From the NCBI GenBank assembly GCA_019359245.1, contig JAHHHR010000029.1, positions 1 to 64,000 on the forward strand: a stretch of 64,000 nucleotides of DNA, given 5' to 3'. Each line of letters starts with the position of its first letter. The stretch's first letter is position 1. Both the position numbers and the translations under genes were made by a program. The notes beneath the pieces are model-generated. The model ran no database searches. It was given only the letters and a program-made list of their open reading frames with translations, and was not told where the DNA came from. This document shows positions 9,068 to 17,724 of this stretch, piece by piece. Source of the DNA: Nostoc desertorum CM1-VF14 (GTDB taxonomy: Bacteria > Cyanobacteriota > Cyanobacteriia > Cyanobacteriales > Nostocaceae).

Positions 9068-10120
9068 CTACTTGTTGAGCAACTCTAAGTCCCAGGTATA
9101 AAATCCAATTTGGTCAGGGACTCTAAAGAATCGCCCTGTGCGATGACCCCGTGATAACTCATTCAATACCTTGTTTTTCACTTCTCTAATCTCAGCCGCA
9201 GTGAGTTCGCCATAGATTCCGTTGGTAATTTCTGAAACCCCGAAAACTTTACCCGAATTATTTTCTAGAAAAGTTGTTAGTGCATCAATTAAAAACTGAC
9301 CCTGAAATTCTTCGAGCATTGGTATATCTTTGGGCTGCGGCGGCAAAACTTGTTTCTTATTTTTGCCTTTGACTCTGGTGGACGAATTTTTCGTCTCCGG
9401 TTTGGGTAGCAAAGTTAAAGACAGAGTATAACATCCCGGTTCTCCTGGGACACTGAACCATTTGTTAGTTTCCTTGCCATGAGTGAGGGATGATTGAACT
9501 CTGCCTTTGATGACCTTGAAGGCATCTGGCTCTAACTCCCCATAGAGCATTTTGACAATAAAATCGATGTGAACAATTGTGCCAATGTGTTCTGCCAAAA
9601 CCTGTTCAATAGCTTCCGGGCGAGACAGGGATTGGAAAATAGGTAGCATGTCCGTCTCGGTTCCAGAGAGCGATCGCTGTTGAGTTGATGTTTCTATCGG
9701 TGGCTCTAGGAGTACTGGAGTATCTGTAGCTGCATCAGATTCTTCACCTGACCAAGCTTGTATAAGTGTGAATATGTTTTGTTGAGTGGACTCAAGCAAT
9801 TGTGTTGCGACTGTCGATGTATCCTGTGAATCGTCTAATAAAGGATGGGTAATAGGTTCAACATTGTCATTAACAGATTCCTTACTTAAGAATAAGAAGA
9901 AGTTTTTTCCTTTTTCAGAGGTGAATTCTTCATTATCATTATCCACCTTCTCAGTCAAAGGCCAGTTAGATAATAGAGCTTCTACATGAGTCAGATTTGC
10001 TTTGGCTAGGGTATATAATTTTTCGTACTCTTCTACAAGAGGTGCGTAGTAATCTCGCAATGCGAATAGTGACTCGATTGCTTTTTGGGGAGGTGATAAA
10101 GGAAAGGGGCTATTCATCAA
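9068..10120 (-). CDS. Protein with two tandem winged-helix-like domains
   Basis: This 350-residue protein has a helical N-terminus (residues ~10-55), a long acidic and T/S/Q-rich linker, and two similar ~80-residue domains. One holds MLYGELEPDAFKVIKGRV then FSVPGEPGCYTL. The other holds GIYGELTAAEIREVKNKVL then FRVPDQIGFYTW. The duplicated pattern (helix, YGEL, helix, KxxV, basic G..., FxVP...G.Y) fits a winged-helix/HARE-like fold and suggests DNA binding by an internally duplicated unit. A second ATG follows the first at once (MMNSP). I do not know the function. Its promoter region is 10121-10441. Confidence 0.7.
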   Translation of the reverse strand: MMNSPFPLSPPQKAIESLFALRDYYAPLVEEYEKLYTLAKANLTHVEALLSNWPLTEKVDNDNEEFTSEKGKNFFLFLSKESVNDNVEPITHPLLDDSQDTSTVATQLLESTQQNIFTLIQAWSGEESDAATDTPVLLEPPIETSTQQRSLSGTETDMLPIFQSLSRPEAIEQVLAEHIGTIVHIDFIVKMLYGELEPDAFKVIKGRVQSSLTHGKETNKWFSVPGEPGCYTLSLTLLPKPETKNSSTRVKGKNKKQVLPPQPKDIPMLEEFQGQFLIDALTTFLENNSGKVFGVSEITNGIYGELTAAEIREVKNKVLNELSRGHRTGRFFRVPDQIGFYTWDLELLNK

Positions 10121-10388
10121 GTTTGGAATTAACTATATCTTGCGACACTCGTATAGTTATGAAACGACATCGAGTGAATTGGAAAGAAATTGACAGTTTC
10201 ACACCTATTGTAAAGTATTTGAGTAAGTTGAAGCTTCGCTCTGTTTTTCATGTTGTTGTCAAAGCGATTCATGCTATAGACTTCTTGACATTTGTGGGTC
10301 AAGGGGAAGGTGGGGCCTGGGGATAAGGAGCGGGTGTAAAGGGGAAAGGATGGAATTTTCCCTTTCCCTTCCCATTAACTAATAATAA
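10121..10388. other. Intergenic region, low-complexity tract
   Basis: This holds the upstream region of the 9068-10120 gene and a GGGGAAAGG/CCCTTTCCC-type purine/pyrimidine tract (10300-10375), similar in style to those at 3969-4087 and 20030-20150. I see no convincing gene; the plus-strand ORF across it is composed of antisense and repeat sequence. Confidence 0.5.
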
Positions 10389-10412
10389 AACCCTCACTTT
10401 CTTAGGAGGGTT
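10389..10412 (-). terminator. Terminator after the minus-strand RHH gene
   Basis: Arms AACCCTC (10389-10395) and GAGGGTT (10406-10412) form a stem that on the minus strand runs into TTATTATT. It lies 30 bases beyond the stop of the RHH gene at 10442-10651. Confidence 0.55.
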
Positions 10413-10441
10413 GTAGTAGAGCTACAAGTGAGAATTGGCAA

Positions 10442-10651
10442 TCAGTTAGAGGTTCTGCACTGAGCAATAATTTCCATAGCTCTTCTTTGATGTTCAGGGA
10501 TGGAGTTGAGGGCAGATATAAGTAATTCCCGCAGAATCTCAGACTGATTTCTTCCAACCACCTGTGAATAGAGCTTTAAATCACTCACATATTTTGGTTC
10601 TACGCGAAGTGTGACACTGGCAGAATTATTTTTATTTGACTTGGAACGCAT
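10442..10651 (-). CDS. Ribbon-helix-helix DNA-binding protein (69 aa)
   Basis: Residues ~12-48 fit a CopG/Arc-type RHH: a strand SVTLRVEPKY, helix VSDLKLYSQVV, turn GRN and helix QSEILRELLISAL. Such proteins bind operators as dimers and often repress their own promoter or serve in plasmid copy control or partition. It is divergent from another RHH gene at 10793-10969. The 141 bases between them are very A+T rich and hold the motif listed at 10725-10736. Confidence 0.8.
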   Translation of the reverse strand: MRSKSNKNNSASVTLRVEPKYVSDLKLYSQVVGRNQSEILRELLISALNSIPEHQRRAMEIIAQCRTSN

Positions 10652-10724
10652 AAATTGACTCCCCTTATAATATGCTCCTACAAGTATGGGTGTAATCGCA
10701 TAACCTGAGAATAAAGTAATATTG

Positions 10725-10736
10725 TAATAATATCAT
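10725..10736. promoter_or_regulatory. Candidate RHH operator (ATAATATCAT)
   Basis: TAATAATATCAT lies between the two divergent RHH genes. The ten-base core ATAATATCAT also occurs upstream of the actin-like gene (32590), upstream of the RHH gene at 60176 (inverse, 60077) and after it (60556). All four are in promoter-type gaps. Autoregulation by RHH proteins is inferred from this placement. Confidence 0.4.
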
Positions 10737-10792
10737 AAAAACATTATGAGAGTCAGAATATTCAACTTAAAAAATCGATAAATCAGCATAAT

Positions 10793-10969
10793 ATGTCAAA
10801 AGTAAGAGGCAAGTTATCTATGAAGAATTACAAAAAGAAAAAAGCTTCTCTCCCAGTTTATCTAGATGAGTTTGAACGTGAAAGGTTAGAGAAAATCGCC
10901 TCTGATTGGGGTACAAGTTTATCAACCACAATCAAAAGGCTGATTAGAGAGAGAGAAATTAATTATTGA
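10793..10969 (+). CDS. Short RHH protein (58 aa)
   Basis: The ORF reads MSKVRGKLSMKNYKKKKASL, then PVYLDEFERERLEKIASDWG, then TSLSTTIKRLIREREINY. A basic N-terminus, a strand (ASLPVYL), a helix (ERERLEKIASDWG) and a second helix (SLSTTIKRLIRERE) fit the RHH fold. It is shorter than many gene finders accept. A second ATG at residue 10 is possible. It points away from the RHH gene at 10442-10651 and shares its promoter gap, and it is upstream of the conjugation cluster, so it may regulate transfer genes. Confidence 0.7.
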   Translation: MSKVRGKLSMKNYKKKKASLPVYLDEFERERLEKIASDWGTSLSTTIKRLIREREINY

Positions 10970-11454
10970 GTAAGGTAATTAATGAAAAGCTGAATAAAGT
11001 AGGACGATAATATTTGAATTCTGTCTTACATTCCTGTGAAAAAAGTTCACAAAAAAGCTTGTTAAATTTGACTCAAGCTTTATTTGATGTGATAGTATGA
11101 TGCAGTCACTAACAGTAGAGACGAAATAAATATGATGAATATTTATCTCAAAGAAATTCTGTTTTAGTGTTGTAACTTGGCACTGCTATTTTTTTGGAAC
11201 TGTTAATATTAAGCAGCGCTCAGAGATGCGTAATGTCAAAAGTTATTCTCTGGATGAAGGGATAATTTATGGAACCAAGACAATTTCTGATTAATGCAAG
11301 CGAACTTTACTTGCATAGATAACCTTTTTTGGTTACGTCAAAGCTCAACCTTTTAACACAAGAATAAAGGCATCAGTTGCCATACTCTTGATTCTGACGC
11401 ATGTATTCTTCTGTTAAGTTTCGAGGTAACACAATTAGACTTATCTGAGTATTT
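10970..11454. other. Leader region upstream of the conjugation cluster
   Basis: This 485-base, A+T-rich gap precedes the VirB2-like gene and probably holds the cluster promoter. I see a hairpin with arms ATGCAAG (11294-11300) and CTTGCAT (11310-11316) and very short ORFs without support. I cannot place a promoter confidently. Confidence 0.4.
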
Positions 11455-11928
11455 ATGACAAACAAAGGAGCGATTGTTTTGGTAAGTAATAGAAACGAAC
11501 GTGGTTCAGGCCAAAGAGCTAAAACTAAGAATCAGGTGATTGCCAAGCTGATTGGCAAGGTAGGTTTGAAATACCAACATCAGATATATGCAGTTGGGAC
11601 AACGTTAATTGTAGCAAGTCAATCAATGCCAGCGCAGGCATTTGGACTGTTTGACCCGACTCAAATAGCATTGACGTGTATGTTTGGTGGAGCATCAGCG
11701 GCTGGTAATAATTTGATTAATAGCTTGCCAGGAGTGATAAACGCAGCGATAACAGTGATGCTATTCGTTTATTTTGTTTCATCTGGTGTGAAGGTAGCAA
11801 ATGCATTGGGCGACGGGCAGGAAGTTACTCAAATGGTACAGCAACCAATAGGAATTTTCTTTATAACTTTAGTGTTATTTATTGCCCAAAATATTTTGTT
11901 TGCAAACGTTAGTGCGGCTTGTACGTAA
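11455..11928 (+). CDS. VirB2/TrbC-like pilin
   Basis: This 157-residue protein heads the T4SS cluster. A basic N-terminus (residues 1-45) is followed by a hydrophobic segment ending in the signal-like MPAQAFG. Two further membrane segments follow (NAAITVMLFVYFVSSGVKVA and QPIGIFFITLVLFIAQNILF), as in VirB2 and TrbC pilins. Cleavage near AQA-FG would leave a ~95-residue mature pilin. Identification rests on this layout and on the VirB3 and VirB4 genes that follow. A 337-base gap with strong palindromes separates it from VirB3, which could allow separate regulation of the abundant pilin. Confidence 0.7.
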   Translation: MTNKGAIVLVSNRNERGSGQRAKTKNQVIAKLIGKVGLKYQHQIYAVGTTLIVASQSMPAQAFGLFDPTQIALTCMFGGASAAGNNLINSLPGVINAAITVMLFVYFVSSGVKVANALGDGQEVTQMVQQPIGIFFITLVLFIAQNILFANVSAACT

Positions 11929-11975
11929 GAAGGGGAACTCTTAACTCTTAATAGGCAAGAGGAAGAAGGAAAGAA

Positions 11976-12079
11976 CTATTAACTCTTAAGAGTTAATAGA
12001 AAGTAATTAAAGTAAGAATACAGCATCCAGGTGGTCGCACCTCGGCTGCGCTCGGCGACCACCGAGGGCAGCCGAGGTG
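11976..12079. repeat. 24-bp palindrome plus two competing hairpins
   Basis: Bases 11976-11999 are a perfect 24-base palindrome (half site CTATTAACTCTT). Next, GGTGGTCGC (12030-12038) pairs with GCGACCACC (12055-12063), or CACCTCGGCTGC (12038-12049) pairs with GCAGCCGAGGTG (12068-12079); the two exclude each other. There is no T-run. The block fills most of the gap 11929-12265 between the pilin and VirB3 genes and could affect mRNA stability or read-through, or may just be a Nostoc-type repeat. Confidence 0.55.
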
Positions 12080-12265
12080 AGTCAGAAGCCAGAATGTACA
12101 AGAAGTTTACCAAAACTAGATGTTCATTTCAAATGTTTATTTGATTCTTTAACTATTCTGACTCCTGGATTCTGACTCATGAATTCTTACTAATTAAAAA
12201 CTGTTACATACTCTTTTTTTAATCCCCATTGCCTATTCCCCATTCCCCATTTCGTATTCCCTTTT

Positions 12266-12595
12266 ATGTCTTCTAAAGAAATTAAACAAGTAAACCAGTC
12301 CTTGGGAAAGAGCGCATCAATTGGAATCTTGACAGGATTTCAATTTGCGATAGTAATTCCGTTATTTGGAATAGGTTTTTTCGCTTCTTTTGCTATAGGG
12401 TTAAATCTGGCTTGGAGTATATTGATAGGGTGTTGGTTTAGCGGCACAGCCTTAGCTTTATCAGGAAAAAAGCCGCATTTATTTTGGTCAAAGATTTATC
12501 CAATTGTGCCTGTATGGTCAAGAGGGTATGCAAAATACTCAACTCCCCAATCAAAAAATCGAGTTGGAGTAAAAAAGCTCCGTAAACATTGGTAG
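12266..12595 (+). CDS. VirB3-like T4SS inner-membrane protein
   Basis: This 109-residue protein has two adjacent membrane helices (residues ~25-48 and ~50-65: FQFAIVIPLFGIGFFASFAI, then LNLAWSILIGCWFSGTAL) followed by a basic tail. Length, topology and position just before VirB4 match VirB3/PrgI-type proteins, which dock the VirB4 ATPase at the membrane. Its stop is two bases from the VirB4 ATG, so the two are translationally coupled. Confidence 0.7.
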   Translation: MSSKEIKQVNQSLGKSASIGILTGFQFAIVIPLFGIGFFASFAIGLNLAWSILIGCWFSGTALALSGKKPHLFWSKIYPIVPVWSRGYAKYSTPQSKNRVGVKKLRKHW

Positions 12596-12597
12596 TG

Positions 12598-15342
12598 ATG
12601 AAAAGTAATCAGCCAACAAGTAAAAATAAGTTAAGTCCATTTGAGGACTGGCTAGATTTAACAACCTTTGTAAAACTCAAAAGGGGCGGCTATAGTATTG
12701 GCGCTTACTTGCTGAGTAAAAAACAAGTGAGTGACACTAATAACACATTGCAATTAGTATTTGGATATACCTGCACAGGGATACATCCATTGTTTAACTC
12801 CCAGGAGCAGGTAGAAGCAATAGCCAAAGCTTTTGAAAATGGGTGCAAAGAAATACCTCCTGGTGAGAAATTCACATTTAGGTGGAGTTCATTCTGTGAT
12901 GATAGTGATGCTAAAGAATATTTCTACAAGCGATTGCAAAAACCAGTATCAGATGAGAGTGAATTTCTGGACTGGGGGCAGTTGGCAAGAATTCAGGAGT
13001 TGACACGGCAGAGGCAACGGAAAAATATAATTCTTTCCGTATACACAACTTTTACAGTATTGCCAGGGGGGACAGATGGGGGTGACACGATAGACCGAGC
13101 ATTAGTAAAATTGGCAGATTTCTTGACAAGACGATTCACACCAACAGGAGCAACGGAAGTTACGAAAAAGAACTTAGAAAGGATTTTGGAGAAAGGGATA
13201 GATGTGTCACAAAGACATTTACAGATATTAACAGAAATGGGTTTTGCGCCGAAACCCAAAAGCACCAAGGAATTATGGCATGAATTAAGTAATTGTGTAG
13301 GAGCAAAGAAAGTAAAAGTCCCACATAGTTTAGTATTTGATGAACTTGGAATCAGGGAGGAATTTAACGAAGCGCCACCGAAGAATAACTCATACATAGA
13401 TCAAGCGCACGTGACATCAGTTCTGTTAAATAACGGCATACCCTTCGCAGATCGGAAATGGGTATGTCTTCCAAATGGTGAGGGAAAAAAATATGTAGGG
13501 GTAATGGTTTTGTCGCAAAAACCAGAAGTATTCGGCTCAACAGAAGCACAAATAGGTTTTCTGTGGAATATATTTGCACGGGATACGATTTATGATGTCG
13601 AGGTAGTGACGGAAATTAGTCCGGCTGACCAGAAGTTAACGCGCTTGGCACAGCAGATGATCACCCGCAGGGCGCGGAATACAGAAATAAGCGCAGCGAA
13701 GAAAACAATCGACGTAGCCTCACAAATTAATGTTGAGTGGTCGGTGAATGCTCAAAAGCAACTGTACACAGGTGATACACCAGAAACTCTGGGATTGGTT
13801 GTACTGATTTACCGGGATACGCCGTCAGAAATTGACGATGCTTGCAGATTAATTTCAGGATATATTAATCAACCGGCAGAACTAATTCGAGAAAGGGAAT
13901 ATGCTTGGTTGATTTGGCTGCAAACGTTGGGAGCGAAGATAGAACACTTATTATCGCGTCCTTACAACCGAAGATTAACATTCTTTGCGAGTGAAGTATT
14001 AGGGCTGGCTAGCACAGTACAAATTGCCAAGGCAGATAATCAAGGTTTTGAATTAATTGCGGATAGTGGACACACGCCGGTATATCTAGATTTATTGAGT
14101 ACTAAGAATATGATGATTCTTGGAACCACAGGTTCAGGGAAATCTGTTTTTGTGGCGACAATGATTTTTCAGTATTTAGCTTTGGGGATGTCGGTATTAA
14201 TTATTGACTTACCCAATGATGATGGAACAGGGACATTTGGAGATTTTACGCCATATTACGGTGGATTTTACTTTGATATTGCCAAGGAATCAAACAATCT
14301 CGTTCAGCCAATAGATTTATCAGCAATTCCTGAATCGGATACAGAGGGAAGAGAAAAAAGGTTAGAGTTCCATCGAAATGATGTGAATCTGATTGTCTTG
14401 CAGTTGGTCTTAGGGTCACAAAAATTCGATGGCTTTTTGGCGCAAACAATCGAGTCTCTGATTCCGTTGGGTGTAAAAGCTTTTTATGAAAATCCAGATA
14501 TACAAAGACGATTTGAGGTAGCGCAACGGGCTGGAATGGGAACAGCTGCGTGGGATGACACTCCAACCCTGGTAGATATGGAGGAGTTCTTCTCTACAGA
14601 ATATATTAATTTAGGGTATGAAGATGAGAATGTTGAAAAAGCACTTAACTACATCCGTCTGCGCCTGAAGTACTGGAGAGCCAGTTCTATCGGTAATGCC
14701 ATTTGTAAACCCTCAACCTTCCAAACAGACGCGAAGTTAATCACCTTTGCGCTAACCAATCTGCAATCAGATAAAGATGCAGAAGTGTTTGGGATGAGTG
14801 CATACATGGCGGCTTCCAGGCAATCACTATCTTCACCCAATAGCGTATTCTTCATGGATGAAGCTTCTGTATTATTGCGTTTTACTGCGTTATCGAGATT
14901 AGTTGGTCGCAAGTGCGCCACGGCTCGGAAATCTGGTAGTCGGATTATCCTTGCAGCCCAAGATGTAATTTCCATTGCCAAATCTGACGCGGGAGAACAG
15001 ATTCTACAAAATATGCCCATAAGATTGATTGGACGGTTGGTTTCCGGCGCGGCGAAAAGCTTTACTGAGATTCTTTCTATCCCGGCTCCGATTATCGAAA
15101 AGAATGAGCTATTTCGCCCGAACTATCAACAGATGTACACAAATTGGCTGCTGGACTACAATCGCACCTACATCCGTTGCCGTTATTATCCCTCATATCT
15201 GATGTTGGCTTTGGTGGCTAACAGCAGAGAGGAACAGGCAACACGCGAACGCTTTAAGGCTAAGTATTCTAACAAGTTTGAGTGGGTGTCTGAGTTTTCC
15301 AGATATTATGTTGAGTGCATTAAACAGGGTCAGCCACTATGA
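12598..15342 (+). CDS. virB4: VirB4-type conjugation ATPase
   Basis: This 914-residue AAA+-type ATPase powers T4SS assembly and transfer. Walker A is GTTGSGKS at residues 509-516 and Walker B is VFFMDEAS with D754/E755. The ~480-residue N-terminal part is typical of VirB4/TraC proteins. I chose ATG 12598 over an upstream in-frame TTG (12589) because it follows the VirB3 stop at once. The gene ends in ATGA overlap with the next gene. Order and length match VirB4 from other cyanobacterial plasmids. Confidence 0.93.
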   Translation: MKSNQPTSKNKLSPFEDWLDLTTFVKLKRGGYSIGAYLLSKKQVSDTNNTLQLVFGYTCTGIHPLFNSQEQVEAIAKAFENGCKEIPPGEKFTFRWSSFCDDSDAKEYFYKRLQKPVSDESEFLDWGQLARIQELTRQRQRKNIILSVYTTFTVLPGGTDGGDTIDRALVKLADFLTRRFTPTGATEVTKKNLERILEKGIDVSQRHLQILTEMGFAPKPKSTKELWHELSNCVGAKKVKVPHSLVFDELGIREEFNEAPPKNNSYIDQAHVTSVLLNNGIPFADRKWVCLPNGEGKKYVGVMVLSQKPEVFGSTEAQIGFLWNIFARDTIYDVEVVTEISPADQKLTRLAQQMITRRARNTEISAAKKTIDVASQINVEWSVNAQKQLYTGDTPETLGLVVLIYRDTPSEIDDACRLISGYINQPAELIREREYAWLIWLQTLGAKIEHLLSRPYNRRLTFFASEVLGLASTVQIAKADNQGFELIADSGHTPVYLDLLSTKNMMILGTTGSGKSVFVATMIFQYLALGMSVLIIDLPNDDGTGTFGDFTPYYGGFYFDIAKESNNLVQPIDLSAIPESDTEGREKRLEFHRNDVNLIVLQLVLGSQKFDGFLAQTIESLIPLGVKAFYENPDIQRRFEVAQRAGMGTAAWDDTPTLVDMEEFFSTEYINLGYEDENVEKALNYIRLRLKYWRASSIGNAICKPSTFQTDAKLITFALTNLQSDKDAEVFGMSAYMAASRQSLSSPNSVFFMDEASVLLRFTALSRLVGRKCATARKSGSRIILAAQDVISIAKSDAGEQILQNMPIRLIGRLVSGAAKSFTEILSIPAPIIEKNELFRPNYQQMYTNWLLDYNRTYIRCRYYPSYLMLALVANSREEQATRERFKAKYSNKFEWVSEFSRYYVECIKQGQPL

Positions 15343-15890
15343 AAAATCTCATCGATTTTGCCGTTCAAAAAAAAATTATCTTGGCGATGTTAGGTATGGG
15401 AGTTGCAATATTAGGGTTTCAAGTATGGAAGTATCAAGATGAGCAATATCAAAAGCTTTTGGCTAATCAAAAAGTTCTTTGTGAGAAATCTTTAAAAGAT
15501 GCTGATAACTTAATTTTCCAAAGTAAAGCTCTTTATTCAGCTTTCAATTCGGGAAATGTTAGTAATGCTATTCCCAAAGAAAAAATTCAACAGCCAGGGA
15601 TTAACACTCAGTTGCAAAAGAAATCTTATGTATTGATTAGAACTAAAAAGCGGGCATTAATTCCAAATAATACCCCACATTATAAAAGTATTTACTTTGA
15701 AAGTTATTCCAAACCACCAGGAGGAGAAACAAATGTTAGTGCAATTGTGACAGCCGAGCCATTGAACGATTTTGAAGCTCTTGTTAGTACTCCCTGCTCA
15801 CCTAAACCTTTTGCTGTATCTTTCGAGGATCTATATGAAATCACACAAAAGAATGACTTTACGCCCGGCGGTAATTTCTATTGGCGTTAG
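15339..15890 (+). CDS. Membrane-anchored protein of the T4SS cluster, unknown
   Basis: This 183-residue protein starts inside the VirB4 stop (ATGA). One N-terminal membrane helix (KIILAMLGMGVAILGFQVW) leaves ~155 residues probably outside the cytoplasm, with two cysteines (residues ~48 and ~152) that could pair. There is no lipobox. I do not recognise the family. By position it could be a transfer-apparatus scaffold or pilus accessory protein. Its 3' end overlaps the next gene by 56 bases. Confidence 0.75.
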   Translation: MKNLIDFAVQKKIILAMLGMGVAILGFQVWKYQDEQYQKLLANQKVLCEKSLKDADNLIFQSKALYSAFNSGNVSNAIPKEKIQQPGINTQLQKKSYVLIRTKKRALIPNNTPHYKSIYFESYSKPPGGETNVSAIVTAEPLNDFEALVSTPCSPKPFAVSFEDLYEITQKNDFTPGGNFYWR

Positions 15891-16614
15891 TTCTCTGTTG
15901 GCTATGACAATACTTCTCGGCAGTGGTGAGAATCAAGCTTGGGGATTAGAATTAGCTTTTTTGACCCAATTTAAACAAGTTTATACGAGTCTGAAAAGCC
16001 GAATATCAGCGTATAAAACGGAATTTAATCAAGCTTTGGGACAAGTTCAAGGAGAAATAAATGGTGAAATAAGTCAACAACTGAATCAAGCAATTGATTC
16101 TACAATTGGCTCTTTGGGAATTCCAGACCCTCTCTCTTCAGGTGGAAAAATTAAACAAGTCATTCGCTCACAAAATCCAGAATTAACTCAGCCAAATTCC
16201 AATATTCAAGCTGCTCATGCAGAGGATGAATGGCATCGTCAATATACTCTAGGTCAATCTCAGTCAACTTTAGGAGTTGATGGACAAGAAGTACAGGCGC
16301 AGGAGGCTGATTTGACTAATATTGCATTAAGTACTTCCTCAAGCAACGCGGACAATGCACAGTCAGATATAGTAACTCAAGATATTCTCAAAAAAATGGC
16401 AACTCAAAATCTCCAAAATGTTGTCATCTCGAAAGCAATACATGGAGAATCACAAAAACAGACACGAGCATTGGCAGCAGCTAATATCAATTTGGTTGAC
16501 ATCTCTGAAAATATTTCGTCACAATCTCGTAAGGAAGATGCAGAAAGTAGATCGGTATCAATGCAGTTGTTAGAGGCTGGTGCTTATAGTGATGCTTTTT
16601 GGGAGAGACAATAA
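15835..16614 (+). CDS. VirB5/TrbJ-like secreted coiled-coil protein
   Basis: I place the start at ATG 15835, five bases after GAGGA; upstream in-frame codons belong to the overlapping gene. The ~259-residue product has a signal-like segment (PAVISIGVSSLLAMTILLG, ending near NQAWG) and then helical, Q/S/N-rich sequence with coiled-coil character. This is the plan of VirB5/TrbJ minor pilins. It lies just before the VirB6-like gene, as virB5 does elsewhere. Primary-sequence support is weak, so the name is an inference from topology and order. Confidence 0.6.
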   Translation: MKSHKRMTLRPAVISIGVSSLLAMTILLGSGENQAWGLELAFLTQFKQVYTSLKSRISAYKTEFNQALGQVQGEINGEISQQLNQAIDSTIGSLGIPDPLSSGGKIKQVIRSQNPELTQPNSNIQAAHAEDEWHRQYTLGQSQSTLGVDGQEVQAQEADLTNIALSTSSSNADNAQSDIVTQDILKKMATQNLQNVVISKAIHGESQKQTRALAAANINLVDISENISSQSRKEDAESRSVSMQLLEAGAYSDAFWERQ

Positions 16615-17687
16615 TGTATTTTTATTTAACTAATTTTATTGATTATATTATTGTCCAAACTCCTGTTGGCGAGGCTGATAAAAACCTGCCCACTGATGCT
16701 GGAACTATTGTACAAGGTGCAATAAATGGTTCGGAGATTTTTGTTTCAGCATTTGATAATGACTGGAAACTATTTGCAACTGGTGAAAACCCAGTTTATA
16801 TAGCTATTGTGAATGTGTCTATGTTGGTGGCAGTGGTTTTTGTAAGTTTTTGGTCGTTGCAATGGTATGAGCAAATAATGTCAGAAGGGTTTTCGAGCGG
16901 AGTTGTCAAAGAGATGGCTTACCCAATGATAGTAATTTTGATGCTTAACAATAATGGAGCAATGCTAGCTACAACTTCTTTGGGGCTAAGAAATGTTTCA
17001 AATACGTTAAACTCTAACGTATTGACTGTTACGAGAAATGGCATAACCCTCAAAGAAGCTATTCGGAGTGTTAATGCAGATCAGACTTTTATTCTCGCTG
17101 CTAAGACGGCAATGGCAGAATGTGAAAAATTAGCGGATGTAGAAATAGACAAGAATGGAAATCAAATTACTCCTCAGAAAGATTGTAAAAATCAGGTAGC
17201 TCAAGAAATTAACGCTCAAGCATCAGAGTATAAAAAAAAGAAAAGGATTCAGGGGCAAAATAATTGGAACCCTTTAGATGTAGCTGGAGGAGCGGTCAAC
17301 ACAATTGTTCAGGGACTATCTTACATAATTTTTAGTGGTCTATCGGCAGCTTTTCAGTTTATAGTTCAGTTTTCATTTTTGCTAACAGCTTATGTCGCAC
17401 CGATATTCTTGGTGTTGTCTATGCTTCCTTTAGGAGCTAAACCAATTTTTGCTTGGCTCTCAGGGTGGTTAGGACTAACATTAATTCTCATGTCTTACTC
17501 AATTATTGTTGGTATAGCTGCTAGTTCTATAGTTAACTCCCCATCAAATAATCCATTACTTCTACAGTTAATACAGGCAGTATTTTCCCCAATACTTGCT
17601 GTAGCAATGGGAACAGGTGGGGGGATGGCATTGTTTTCTGGCTTTACGAGTGCAGCCAAGTTTGTAGCGATGCCAAGGAGAGAATGA
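16614..17687 (+). CDS. VirB6/TrbL-like polytopic membrane protein
   Basis: The start is ATG 16614, overlapping the preceding TAA, with GGGAGAG six bases upstream; a TTG at 16599 is unlikely. The ~357-residue protein has about five or six membrane segments, including VNVSMLVAVVFVSFWSLQWY, FQFIVQFSFLLTAYVAPIFL and LSGWLGLTLILMSYSIIVGI, with a hydrophilic K/Q-rich loop between. This fits VirB6/TrbL inner-membrane channel components. Confidence 0.75.
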   Translation: MYFYLTNFIDYIIVQTPVGEADKNLPTDAGTIVQGAINGSEIFVSAFDNDWKLFATGENPVYIAIVNVSMLVAVVFVSFWSLQWYEQIMSEGFSSGVVKEMAYPMIVILMLNNNGAMLATTSLGLRNVSNTLNSNVLTVTRNGITLKEAIRSVNADQTFILAAKTAMAECEKLADVEIDKNGNQITPQKDCKNQVAQEINAQASEYKKKKRIQGQNNWNPLDVAGGAVNTIVQGLSYIIFSGLSAAFQFIVQFSFLLTAYVAPIFLVLSMLPLGAKPIFAWLSGWLGLTLILMSYSIIVGIAASSIVNSPSNNPLLLQLIQAVFSPILAVAMGTGGGMALFSGFTSAAKFVAMPRRE

Positions 17688-17724
17688 TGCTTGAGAAATA
17701 GGGAAAAAAGAGTAGGAGGATGAG

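Noticed and set aside
9997..10326. 109-codon plus-strand ORF
   Set aside because: It begins antisense to the winged-helix gene and ends in repeat tract.
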